Shown: positions 1-6,290 of the stretch, one piece after another
Position numbering within the stretch: position 1 is the stretch's first letter
How the letters are laid out: each line of letters opens with the position of its first letter
Assembly: GCA_009922885.1 (NCBI GenBank)
Contig: RFUP01000059.1
Coordinates: forward strand, 1-9,580
From: Paracoccaceae bacterium
GTDB lineage: Bacteria; Pseudomonadota; Alphaproteobacteria; Rhodobacterales; Rhodobacteraceae
Direction of reading: 5' to 3'
Length of the DNA: 9,580 nt
Notes under the pieces: generated by a model
What the model saw: only the letters and a program-made list of their open reading frames with translations
Databases searched by the model: none
Told to the model about the DNA's origin: nothing
Program-made: the position numbers and the translations under genes

Positions 1-305
1 CGGCCCAGCAGAGCAATACCGATCATCACAGGCGCCAACAGGAGCGGCAGACCTAAAGCCAAGGGCACATAGGCTACGCTCATAACCGCAGCCCCAACGA
101 TCAACCCCATGGTCTGCGCTTGACGCACTTGTGCGGGCGAAATCATCCGCACCAGTTCCCACGCCATCGCCCCGCAAATCAGCGCCACCAGAAAATGGAA
201 CCCGTGCCCGCCCGTGTAAATCTCGAACGCCCCAACCGCGATCAGCACAACGGCACTCATCAAGCGCGGTGCGAGATCGCCCCATTTGCCAATCTGGTCA
301 CTCAT
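1..305 (-). CDS. cdsA: Phosphatidate cytidylyltransferase, N-terminal part (cut by window edge)
   Basis: By family this is CDP-diacylglycerol synthase, an inner-membrane enzyme that makes CDP-diacylglycerol from phosphatidate and CTP for phospholipid synthesis. Only the first 101 codons are in the window. They begin MSDQIGKWGDLAPRLMSAVV, and the D-L-x-x-R-L-x-S-A stretch is typical of CdsA N-termini. Several hydrophobic segments follow (about residues 16-26, 34-47 and 62-90), as expected for this polytopic family. The C-terminal CdsA signature lies off the left edge and cannot be checked. The start ATG (305-303) overlaps the uppS stop codon by four bases (ATGA), which implies translational coupling. 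The call rests on both the N-terminal pattern and its place directly after uppS, the usual order in proteobacteria. It was too truncated for a standard ORF listing. Confidence 0.9.
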   Translation of the reverse strand, partial: MSDQIGKWGDLAPRLMSAVVLIAVGAFEIYTGGHGFHFLVALICGAMAWELVRMISPAQVRQAQTMGLIVGAAVMSVAYVPLALGLPLLLAPVMIGIALLG

Positions 306-1024
306 CCCAGCACCCCGCCGAACCGCCGCTCCCGATTGCCATACCGCGCGACCAGCGCCGTGAAGACATCGCGGGTGAAATCCGGCCAGAGCGTGTCGAT
401 AAACTCGTATTCCGCATAGGCCGACTGCCACAGCAAAAAGTTCGAGATCCGCGCCTCGCCGCTTGTGCGGATCACAAGGTCCGGATCGGGTAAAACGCAA
501 GTATCCAAATACTTTGGCAGCGTTTCTTCATTCACTTCCTCGGGCGAAAGCTTGCCGTTTGCCACGTCTTCCGCCAGCCGCTTCGTAGCACGTGCCACCT
601 CATCGCGGCCCCCGTAATTGATCGCGATGGTCAGGTTCACGCGATCATTCTTTGCGGTGAGCGTTTCCAACTCATCCATCAACGCTTGCAGCTTCTTATC
701 CAGCCGCACACGGTCCCCGATGAACCGCACTCGCACACCTTCCTCGAAAAGCGCCCGCGCTTCCTTGGCGATGTAGCGGCGGAACAGGCTCATCAGCCCC
801 GCCACTTCCACTTGTGTGCGCTTCCAGTTTTCCGTCGAGAAGGCGAAAATCGTCAGATACTTCACCCCGAGATCCGGGCAGGCCTCAACGATTTCACGTA
901 CACGCTTTGCGCCTGCGTGATGTCCAAACAGCCGCGGCCGCCCTCGCATCGTCGCCCAACGGCCATTGCCATCCATGATAATGGCCACATGCCGTGGTGG
1001 TCCTGAAATCGGCTTGGCGGCCAT
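302..1024 (-). CDS. uppS: Isoprenyl transferase, (di-trans,poly-cis)-undecaprenyl diphosphate synthase
   Basis: Cytoplasmic cis-prenyltransferase that condenses isopentenyl diphosphates onto farnesyl diphosphate to give undecaprenyl diphosphate, the lipid carrier for peptidoglycan and other cell-wall polymers. The 240-residue protein has the full set of family motifs. These are HVAIIMDGNGRW (12-23) with the catalytic-site Asp18, FGHHAG (33-38), FSTENW (62-67), NYGGRDE (136-142), and the C-terminal block DLVIRTSGEARISNFLLWQ (182-200) ending in AYAE. Arg186, Arg192 and Glu205 correspond to the diphosphate- and Mg-binding residues of the E. coli enzyme. The length is typical. The ATG has a strong upstream GGGAGGGG (1034-1041 on the plus strand). 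The gene lies 24 bp after frr and overlaps cdsA by four bases, so it is part of one operon. Function is close to certain. Confidence 0.98.
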   Translation of the reverse strand: MAAKPISGPPRHVAIIMDGNGRWATMRGRPRLFGHHAGAKRVREIVEACPDLGVKYLTIFAFSTENWKRTQVEVAGLMSLFRRYIAKEARALFEEGVRVRFIGDRVRLDKKLQALMDELETLTAKNDRVNLTIAINYGGRDEVARATKRLAEDVANGKLSPEEVNEETLPKYLDTCVLPDPDLVIRTSGEARISNFLLWQSAYAEYEFIDTLWPDFTRDVFTALVARYGNRERRFGGVLG

Positions 1025-1048
1025 TGGCAGGCCCCTCCCTCGCGCAGG

Positions 1049-1612
1049 TCAGACCTGCATAATCTCGGCTTGCTTCGTCTCAAGCGCACCATCGACGTTC
1101 TTGATGAACTTGTCCGTCAGGTCCTGCACGGCGCTTTCCCAGAACTTCTGATCGTCCTCGGACATGCCCGCCGCCTTCGCCTTCTTGATCTGGTCCATCC
1201 CGTCACGGCGCACGTTGCGGATCGCCACACGCGCATGTTCCGCATATTGCGCGGCAACCCGCGTCAACTCGCGGCGACGCTCTTCGTTGAGTTCCGGAAT
1301 AGGCAACATGATGATCGTGCCATTCAGTTGAGGATTGATCCCCAAGCCGCTGTTGCGAATGGCTTTTTCCACATGCGCAACCATGCCCTTATCCCAGACG
1401 TTGATCGTCACCATGCGCGGCTCCGGCACGTTCACCGTCCCCAGCTGGTTGATCGGCGTCATCTGGCCATAGGCTTCCACCTGGATAGGCTCCAGCATCG
1501 ACCCCGAGGCACGCCCCGTCCGCAGAGACGCGAATTCCACTTTCAGCGAATTCATCGCGCCTTCCATGCGGCGTTCCAGGTCGTCGGTATCGATCTCGAT
1601 CTCGTCGGACAT
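1049..1612 (-). CDS. frr: Ribosome recycling factor
   Basis: RRF works with EF-G to split the post-termination ribosome so its subunits can be reused. The 187-residue length matches the family. Recognisable blocks are the helix and loop LRTGRAS (30-36), the domain-II segment with PINQLGTVNVPEPR (53-66), the hinge and strand region LPIPELNEERRRELTRVA (103-120), and RNVRRDGMDQIKK (132-144). The protein is largely charged helix, as expected for the three-helix-bundle domain I. The start at 1612 has a GGAAGAG ribosome-binding site a few bases upstream on the minus strand. It lies 48 bp after pyrH and 24 bp before uppS, within the conserved pyrH-frr-uppS-cdsA cluster. Nothing is unusual. Confidence 0.98.
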   Translation of the reverse strand: MSDEIEIDTDDLERRMEGAMNSLKVEFASLRTGRASGSMLEPIQVEAYGQMTPINQLGTVNVPEPRMVTINVWDKGMVAHVEKAIRNSGLGINPQLNGTIIMLPIPELNEERRRELTRVAAQYAEHARVAIRNVRRDGMDQIKKAKAAGMSEDDQKFWESAVQDLTDKFIKNVDGALETKQAEIMQV

Positions 1613-1660
1613 TTATCTCTTCCTTCTGCTCGTCGTCAGGCGAATTGCGCCCTTCTACCC

Positions 1661-2389
1661 TCAGCCGTGCACGGTTGTATAGGTGCCCTCGCCCGCGAGG
1701 ATACCACGGAACCCGCCCGGCTCGTCGAGGCTGAATACCACCAAAGGCATCTTGTTGTCGCGGCAAAGTGCGATTGCCGAAGCATCCGCTACCTTCAAAT
1801 TGTCGCGCAGAACATCGTCATAGCTGATCCGCTCGAAGCGCTTCGCGTTCGGGTTTTTCTTCGGATCACTGTCATAAATCCCGTCCACCTGCTTGCCCAT
1901 GAAGATCGCTTCGCATGCCATCTCCGAGGCGCGCAGCGCCGCAGCGGTATCTGTGGTGAAGTAGGGGTTACCCGTGCCCGCCGCGAAAATGCAAACGCGC
2001 TTCTTTTCCAAGTGCCGCACGGCACGGCGGCGAATGTAGGGTTCGCAGATCTGGTCCATCGGAATGGCCGAAATCACCCGCGTGAACACGCCCAGCGTTT
2101 CCAGCGCCGACTGCATCGCCAGCGCGTTCATCACCGTTGCCAGCATCCCCATGTAATCGGCCGTGGTCCGCTCCATCCCCTGAGCAGAGCCCTGCAGCCC
2201 GCGGAAGATGTTGCCGCCCCCGATCACCATGCAAATCTCGACGCCCATATCGTGCACCGATTTCACTTCGCGCGCGATCCGCTCAACTGTCGGCGGATGC
2301 AGCCCGAATCCCTGATCTCCCATCAAGGCTTCCCCAGAGATCTTGAGCATCACGCGACGAAATTTAGTCTGCGACACAGGTTCAGCCAT
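1661..2389 (-). CDS. pyrH: UMP kinase
   Basis: Amino-acid-kinase-fold enzyme that phosphorylates UMP to UDP with ATP, the committed step towards UTP and CTP. The protein is 242 residues, normal for bacterial PyrH. Visible motifs are the N-terminal VMLKISGEALMG (13-24), the glycine loop VIGGGNIFRG (55-64), TTADYMGMLATVMNA (75-89), AGTGNPYFTTDTAA (137-150), KVDG-like KQVDGIYDSDP (166-176), and ADASAIALCRDN (201-212). An open frame continues upstream to 2749, but it runs into miaA on the other strand. The ATG at 2389 is chosen because it begins the conserved domain at the normal distance and has an AGAGGA Shine-Dalgarno sequence just upstream. It is the first gene of the minus-strand operon and divergent from miaA. 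Confidence 0.98.
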   Translation of the reverse strand: MAEPVSQTKFRRVMLKISGEALMGDQGFGLHPPTVERIAREVKSVHDMGVEICMVIGGGNIFRGLQGSAQGMERTTADYMGMLATVMNALAMQSALETLGVFTRVISAIPMDQICEPYIRRRAVRHLEKKRVCIFAAGTGNPYFTTDTAAALRASEMACEAIFMGKQVDGIYDSDPKKNPNAKRFERISYDDVLRDNLKVADASAIALCRDNKMPLVVFSLDEPGGFRGILAGEGTYTTVHG

Positions 2390-2419
2390 GGTTCTATCCT
2401 CTTTCTGGTGATCGCGCGC

Positions 2420-2448
2420 AAAATGGACGAAACCGCGTCCGTATTCAA
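2420..2448 (-). promoter_or_regulatory. Candidate promoter of the pyrH operon
   Basis: On the minus strand TTGAAT (2448-2443) and CATTTT (2425-2420) are separated by 17 bp, resembling a sigma-70-type -35/-10 pair. They lie about 30 bp upstream of the pyrH start. The -35 box matches well and the -10 box poorly. The spacer holds a small inverted repeat, GGACG/CGTCC (2425-2429 and 2436-2440). Alphaproteobacterial promoters are hard to call by eye, so this is only a candidate. The whole divergent gap is 102 bp and must also hold the miaA promoter, for which no clear boxes were seen. Confidence 0.3.
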
Positions 2449-2491
2449 TGCGCCTCTCGCCTTCCCTTACCGGAGCCGCTAGACCCGCACC

Positions 2492-3367
2492 ATGCCAATC
2501 GACACCCTGATCGCAACTCTTTCGCCGAAAAAGCCCGTTCTGATCGCTGGCCCCACCGCCAGCGGCAAGTCCGCGCTGGCCACCGCGATCGTCGAAGCGC
2601 AAGGCGGTATCGTCGTAAATGCTGATGCAATTCAAGTATTTGCAAACTGGCGCATTCTCACCGCCCGCCCCTCTGAGGCCGAGGAGGCGCGCCGCCCCCA
2701 CGCACTCTACGGGCATATCGCCAAATCCGCGCCCTATTCCGTAGGTCACTGGCTCCGCGATCTGAAACCACTTCTGAATGGCCCGGAGCGACCCGTGATC
2801 GTTGGCGGCACCGGCCTCTATCTTTCCGCCCTCACCGAAGGACTGGCGGAAATCCCCGCCACACCTGCGGAAATTCGCGCCGAGGCCGACACGCTCACGC
2901 TAGAAATCCTCACCGCAGGCCTCGACCCCGAAAGCGCCGCCCGCATCGACCTCAACAACCGCGCCCGCGTTCAACGCGCTTGGGAAGTGCTGAAAGCCAC
3001 TGGCAAAGGCATCGCGCGCTGGCAAGCGCAAACCCCGCCGCCTCTCCTGCCTCTCAAGCAGGCCCAGCCCATTGTCGCAGATGCCCCTGTCGATTGGCTC
3101 AACGCCCGGATCGCTCGTCGTTTTGCCGCGATGCTTGAAGAGGGGGCCTTGGCCGAAGCCGAAGAAAACCTCCCGGATTGGGATCCGGCGCACCTCTCCT
3201 CCAAAGCTATCGGCGCGCCCGAACTCATCGCTTACCTCCAAGGCGCATGCACTCTTTCAGAAGCGCAAGAGGCCGCCACCATTGCCACCCGCCAATACGC
3301 CAAGCGCCAGCGCACTTGGTTCCGCGCCCGGATGAAAACATGGGCGCCGTGGGATCCTTCTTCATAA
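2492..3367 (+). CDS. miaA: tRNA dimethylallyltransferase
   Basis: Cytoplasmic enzyme that transfers a dimethylallyl group to N6 of adenosine 37 in tRNAs reading UNN codons, the first step to ms2i6A. The 291-residue protein has the P-loop GPTASGKS (20-27), the catalytic Asp region NADAIQVF (43-50), VIVGGTGLYLSAL (102-114), the RVQRAWEVLKATG helix (159-171), AIGAPELIAYLQG (239-251) and the C-terminal TRQYAKRQRTWFRAR (266-280). NADAIQVF and AIGAPE deviate from the common NADSMQVY and AIGYRE forms, but the catalytic Asp is kept. A stop codon at 2480-2482 in frame leaves the ATG at 2492 as the first possible start. Its only purine-rich element, GGAG near 2472-2475, is about 16 bases away, so initiation looks weak. 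It is divergent from pyrH. Confidence 0.96.
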   Translation: MPIDTLIATLSPKKPVLIAGPTASGKSALATAIVEAQGGIVVNADAIQVFANWRILTARPSEAEEARRPHALYGHIAKSAPYSVGHWLRDLKPLLNGPERPVIVGGTGLYLSALTEGLAEIPATPAEIRAEADTLTLEILTAGLDPESAARIDLNNRARVQRAWEVLKATGKGIARWQAQTPPPLLPLKQAQPIVADAPVDWLNARIARRFAAMLEEGALAEAEENLPDWDPAHLSSKAIGAPELIAYLQGACTLSEAQEAATIATRQYAKRQRTWFRARMKTWAPWDPSS

Positions 3368-3492
3368 GGCCAACGCGCCAGCTCCATAAAACTCGCGCGG
3401 CGCTTATCTTTTTCCAACAATATTTCGGGTATTAATTGCCTAATGGATATGCTTAACTATCCCAAAGCAATAATCACACCAGATGCCGAGCA
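3368..3492. other. AT-richer spacer between miaA and the AraC-type gene
   Basis: This 125-bp gap is visibly richer in A and T than the flanking genes, especially from 3404 to 3480. It presumably holds the promoter of the regulator gene. I looked for -35/-10 pairs and found none with acceptable spacing. Confidence 0.5.
3375..3413 (+). terminator. Possible weak terminator after miaA
   Basis: GCGCC (3375-3379) and GGCGC (3399-3403) form a five-base-pair stem with a long 19-nt loop, followed by TTATCTTTTT. The T-rich tail on the plus strand fits intrinsic termination of miaA, but the stem is short and the loop long, so it would be weak. Confidence 0.3.
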
Positions 3493-4287
3493 ATGCCACC
3501 AAACGGCCAGTCACTGCAAATTTCCACGCTGACCAATCTCATGGGCGGCGCGCCATGGCGTTTGGAATTGCTGCACGATCTCCCCTATGACCTCCTGATC
3601 TGGGTCACGCGCGGGCAAGGGCGGGCGCTCTTGCAAGGCCACCGTCGCGGTATCAGCACGCACAATCTGCTGTGGATTCCTGCGGGCACATTGTTCGGCC
3701 TCGACTTGGGCAAGCAAAGTAACGTCCTGGCTCTTTCCCTTCCGGCTGGAAACGGCCTTGGCTTCCCACCGGAGCACTGCTTGCTCCGCGTCCGCGATGT
3801 GCAGGCCCAAAGCGAAGTTACTGGTCGTCTCGAAAGCATGGCGCGTGAACTTCAGTCCGCCAGCCCCTTCGGCGAAGAAGCCGCCCGCGCCCATGCCGCT
3901 CTGTTGTCGGTCTGGTTCCGTCGCTTCTTGCTCGATGCGCCGTCCGATCCGCGCCCCACCGCCGCTCTGCGCCTCGTGCGCGCCTTCTGTGCCCAAGTCG
4001 CGCGCGAGTACAAAGGCGGGAAGCCAATGGCAGACTATGCACAGGATCTGGGCGTTACCCCGACCCATCTCTCGCGCGTCTGCAAGCAGGTCTCGGACCT
4101 GACAGCCGCAGACATCATCACGCAGCGCACCCTGCACGCCGCACGCGAGAAGGTCGAATTCTCCTCTATGCCCTTTCAGGTGATCGCGGCCGATCTTGGC
4201 TTCGGTTCCGCCGCATATTTCACCCGCTTCTTGCAGAATCATACGAGCCAATCACCAACCGCCCTCCGTCGCACACACGTCTCCTAA
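3493..4287 (+). CDS. AraC-family transcriptional regulator (cupin plus C-terminal double HTH)
   Basis: Probable DNA-binding regulator of 264 residues. The N-terminal half (about 30-85) reads as a cupin-type sensor domain, with DLLIWVTRGQGRALLQGHRR followed by LLWIPAGTLFGLDL, a pattern common in AraC-type proteins. The C-terminal 100 residues are the AraC DNA-binding domain. A first HTH lies around MADYAQDLGVTPTHLSRVCKQ (179-199), and a second around PFQVIAADLGFGSAAYFTRFLQNHTSQSPTALR (227-259), where LGFGSAAYFTRFF-like residues and the SP-x-x-x-R ending are diagnostic. The ATG at 3493 has no good Shine-Dalgarno sequence, and a stop at 3454-3456 excludes extension, so the start may be leaderless or a little further in. 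It lies upstream of, and on the same strand as, the ABC importer operon. Control of that operon is inferred from position. The ligand is unknown. Confidence 0.93.
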   Translation: MPPNGQSLQISTLTNLMGGAPWRLELLHDLPYDLLIWVTRGQGRALLQGHRRGISTHNLLWIPAGTLFGLDLGKQSNVLALSLPAGNGLGFPPEHCLLRVRDVQAQSEVTGRLESMARELQSASPFGEEAARAHAALLSVWFRRFLLDAPSDPRPTAALRLVRAFCAQVAREYKGGKPMADYAQDLGVTPTHLSRVCKQVSDLTAADIITQRTLHAAREKVEFSSMPFQVIAADLGFGSAAYFTRFLQNHTSQSPTALRRTHVS

Positions 4288-4404
4288 TAAACACGTATCA
4301 GCGCTTCAACTTAGGGTGACGTAGGGTCTTTGGGCTTGCATCTCGGGCACTAGTCTGGTCGCATTCGATTGGGGTGCGTGTCGCTTTTTGCATCACAAAT
4401 GCCG

Positions 4405-4416
4405 AATGCGCGCATT
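4405..4416. promoter_or_regulatory. 12-bp perfect palindrome, possible operator
   Basis: AATGCGCGCATT is its own reverse complement. It shares three bases with the next palindrome (4414-4431) and is made of two of the AATGC half-sites found repeatedly in this region. Role as an operator is inferred. Confidence 0.4.
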
Positions 4417-4431
4417 GACGCAGGCGTCAAT
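4414..4431. promoter_or_regulatory. 18-bp inverted repeat, possible operator
   Basis: ATTGACGCAGGCGTCAAT has perfect 8-bp arms around a 2-bp centre. It lies about 105 bp before the binding-protein start and is flanked on both sides by the direct repeat TGCCGAATGCG. Its form is that of a dimeric-repressor site rather than a typical AraC site. Which protein binds is unknown. Confidence 0.45.
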
Positions 4432-4467
4432 CTGGTGCCGAATGCGGGCGCGACCGATCCTGCTAAA

Positions 4468-4486
4468 CCCTGTTCAAAAGACAGGG
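4468..4486 (+). promoter_or_regulatory. Leader hairpin with possible alternative pairing to the Shine-Dalgarno sequence
   Basis: CCCTGT (4468-4473) and ACAGGG (4481-4486) can form a six-base-pair stem over a 7-nt loop. The same ACAGGG recurs at 4522-4527, where it overlaps the Shine-Dalgarno sequence AGGGAG. The CCCTGT arm could therefore pair with either copy. There is no T-run after the hairpin, so it is not a standard terminator. Confidence 0.35.
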
Positions 4487-4535
4487 CAAAATAGTGGGTG
4501 GAAAATAAAACGACGGTTGTCACAGGGAGTAGACA

Positions 4536-6191
4536 ATGCCGAAAGATATGACGCAGAGCGCCGGAATTCATACCGCCGCCAAAATGTATGCCGAAGAATT
4601 CAAAGCAGGCCGCCTGAGCCGCCGTGAATTCCTCACCCGCACCACCGCACTCGGCCTGACCGCCGCAGCGGCCTACACGCTGGGCGGCCTCGGTAAGCCC
4701 GCAGAAGCCGCCTCGCACATGCAGGCCGGCGGCACGCTTAAGATCCAGCAGGAAGTCATGGCGCTGAAAGATCCGCGCACATGGGACTGGACCCAGATCT
4801 CCAACTTCGCCCGCGGCTGGCTCGAATACCTCGTCCAGTACGAGCGTGACGGCTCCTTCACCCCGATGCTGCTCGAAGGCTGGGAAGTGAACGACGACGC
4901 CACTGAATACACTCTCAAAGTCCGTCCGGGCGTGAAGTGGAACAACGGCGACGACTGGACTGGCGAACACCTCGTCTGGCTCATCAACTACTGGTGCGAC
5001 AAGACCGTTGAAGGCAACTCGATGGCTGGCCGTATGGCGTCGCTCATCGACCCCGCCACCAACAAGGCCCGCGACGGCGCGATCACCCTCGTCGACCCGA
5101 TGACCGTGAAACTGGTGGCCTCCGCCTCCGACATCACGATCCTCCCCGGCATGGCCGACTACCCCGCCGCCGTGATCCACCCCTCGACCAACCTGCAGGA
5201 CATTCTCTCGACCCCCGTCGGCACTGGCGCCTACCTGCCCGAGTCGCTCGAAGTCGGCGTGAAAGCTGTTCTCGTGAAGAACGCCAACCACACCTACTGG
5301 GGTGCAGGCGCGGCTCTCGACCGTATCGAATTCGTCGACTACGGCTCCGACCCCGCCGCATGGGTTGCCGCCGTTGATTCCGGCGAAGTCGACATGCTCT
5401 ACCAAAACGTCGGCGAATTCATCGAAATCGCGGACGGTATCGGCTGGACCAAGTCCGAAGTGGTCACCGGCGCAACCATCGTCGCCCGCTTCAACCAGAT
5501 CACCGAAAAGGACGGCAAAGTCGTCTTCGGCGATGTGAAAGCCCGCCAGGCTCTCAGCCAAGCTGTTGATAACGCTGTTGTTCTTGAACTCGGCTACAAC
5601 GGCCTCGGCGTCACCGCCGACAACCACCACGTCGCCCCCGTGCACCCGGAATACGCCGACATCGGCCGTCCGAAGCACGATCCGGCAGGCGCCAAGGCGC
5701 TTCTCGGCGAAATCGGCATGGCCGATTACGAGTTCGAACTCATCACCCTCGACGATGGCTTCAACAAGAACTCGGGTGACGCGATTGCCGCCCAGATCCG
5801 TGACGCAGGTATCGCCATCAAGCGCACCGTGCTCCCCGGCTCGACCTTCTGGAACGACTGGACGAAGTATCCCTTCTCCATCACCGAATGGAACCACCGT
5901 CCGCTCGGCGTTCAGGTGCTCGCACTGGCCTATCGCTCCGGTGAAGCCTGGAACGAAACCGCGTTTGCAAACGCTGATTTCGACGCCAAGCTCGCACAAG
6001 CGATGTCCATCGCGGATGCAGACAAGCGCCGTGAAGTGATGGCCGACATCGAGAACATCCTGCGTGACAACGCCGTGTTCATCCAGCCCTACTGGCGCTC
6101 GCTCTATCGCCACCACAAGCCGGAAGTCGTTGGCGGAGACATGCACCCCTCGTTCGAGATCCACGTGCATAAACTCGGCTTCAAGGCCTGA
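4536..6191 (+). CDS. ABC importer periplasmic solute-binding protein, family 5 (peptide/nickel type), Tat signal
   Basis: Periplasmic receptor of the importer encoded downstream; it captures the solute and delivers it to the permeases. The 551-residue protein starts with a 27-residue n-region and a twin-arginine motif SRREFL (28-33). A hydrophobic, alanine-rich stretch (about 36-52) follows, then a likely cleavage near AEA-AS (56-60), indicating export folded by Tat. The mature part has the SBP_bac_5 pattern: TPMLLEGWEVNDDATEYTLK (109-128), RPGVKWNNGDDWTGEHLVW (130-148), and later VGTGAYLPESLEVG followed by an NHTYWG segment. The length is typical of DppA/OppA relatives. AGGGAG six bases before the ATG supports the start at 4536. 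Many relatives bind peptides, but the family also takes nickel-chelates, opines and sugars, so the substrate is not assigned. It is the first gene of the operon. Confidence 0.95.
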   Translation: MPKDMTQSAGIHTAAKMYAEEFKAGRLSRREFLTRTTALGLTAAAAYTLGGLGKPAEAASHMQAGGTLKIQQEVMALKDPRTWDWTQISNFARGWLEYLVQYERDGSFTPMLLEGWEVNDDATEYTLKVRPGVKWNNGDDWTGEHLVWLINYWCDKTVEGNSMAGRMASLIDPATNKARDGAITLVDPMTVKLVASASDITILPGMADYPAAVIHPSTNLQDILSTPVGTGAYLPESLEVGVKAVLVKNANHTYWGAGAALDRIEFVDYGSDPAAWVAAVDSGEVDMLYQNVGEFIEIADGIGWTKSEVVTGATIVARFNQITEKDGKVVFGDVKARQALSQAVDNAVVLELGYNGLGVTADNHHVAPVHPEYADIGRPKHDPAGAKALLGEIGMADYEFELITLDDGFNKNSGDAIAAQIRDAGIAIKRTVLPGSTFWNDWTKYPFSITEWNHRPLGVQVLALAYRSGEAWNETAFANADFDAKLAQAMSIADADKRREVMADIENILRDNAVFIQPYWRSLYRHHKPEVVGGDMHPSFEIHVHKLGFKA

Positions 6192-6198
6192 TAACGCT

Positions 6199-6224
6199 GG
6201 CCGCCCCTCTCGCGGGGGGCGGCC
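6199..6224 (+). promoter_or_regulatory. Strong GC hairpin after the binding-protein gene
   Basis: GGCCGCCCC (6199-6207) is perfectly complementary to GGGGCGGCC (6216-6224). Two more inner pairs, one a wobble, leave a tetraloop of about four bases. The stem begins seven bases after the stop codon and has no T-run behind it. The form fits an mRNA-stabilising or partial-termination element that raises binding-protein level relative to the permeases, as known for other binding-protein operons. That role is inferred. The rest of the 99-bp gap holds only CCGG-AAAA-CCGG (6231-6242) and the ribosome-binding site of the next gene. Confidence 0.6.
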
Positions 6225-6290
6225 CACCACCCGGAAAACCGGACCAAGAGCGGGGTATGACCCGCCGCGCCTGAACCACAGGGGGCCCTC

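Larger units (their letters stand above)
4400..4446 (+). repeat. 11-bp direct repeat TGCCGAATGCG flanking the palindrome
   Basis: Two exact copies lie at 4400-4410 and 4436-4446, starts 36 bp apart. The core CGAATGCG also occurs inverted as CGCATTCG at 4360-4367. Direct repeats upstream of a transport operon beside an AraC-type gene fit AraC-type binding, but this is inference. Confidence 0.5.
4288..4535. promoter_or_regulatory. Regulatory leader region upstream of the ABC importer operon
   Basis: This 248-bp region between the AraC-type gene and the binding-protein gene holds no convincing ORF. From left to right it contains tandem TAGGGT motifs 10 bp apart (4312-4317, 4322-4327), five AATGC/GCATT elements between 4361 and 4445, two overlapping perfect palindromes (4405-4416 and 4414-4431), an 11-bp direct repeat TGCCGAATGCG (4400-4410 and 4436-4446), a CCCTGT/ACAGGG hairpin (4468-4486) and the Shine-Dalgarno sequence AGGGAG (4524-4529). 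I could not fix a -35/-10 pair with confidence. No T-tailed terminator for the upstream gene was seen, so read-through from it into the importer is possible. Confidence 0.55.

Noticed and set aside
1070..2482. A 470-codon plus-strand frame opposite frr and pyrH
   Set aside because: It is Arg/His-rich with no domain, and it spans two unmistakable minus-strand genes and the gap between them.
2390..2749. A longer upstream start for pyrH giving a 362-residue protein
   Set aside because: The extra 120 residues are antisense to miaA and unlike any UMP kinase. The ATG at 2389 has a proper Shine-Dalgarno sequence and gives the usual length.
3443..3532. A 29-codon ORF overlapping the AraC-type gene start, considered as a leader peptide
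   Set aside because: It has no Shine-Dalgarno sequence, runs into the regulator gene in another frame and shows no regulatory codon pattern.
4275..4296. Repeated ACACGT at 4275-4280 and 4291-4296
   Set aside because: It is a six-base repeat, one copy inside the coding end of the regulator gene. It is too short to distinguish from chance.
4350..6230. A 626-codon open frame on the minus strand opposite the binding-protein gene
   Set aside because: It is the antisense shadow of a GC-rich coding gene with strong third-position bias. Its translation has low-complexity Gly/Val/Asp/His runs and no recognisable domain, while the plus-strand protein has clear family motifs and a Shine-Dalgarno sequence.
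6231..6242. CCGG-AAAA-CCGG mini-hairpin
   Set aside because: Four-base arms built from a self-complementary CCGG are common by chance in GC-rich DNA, and no T-run follows.
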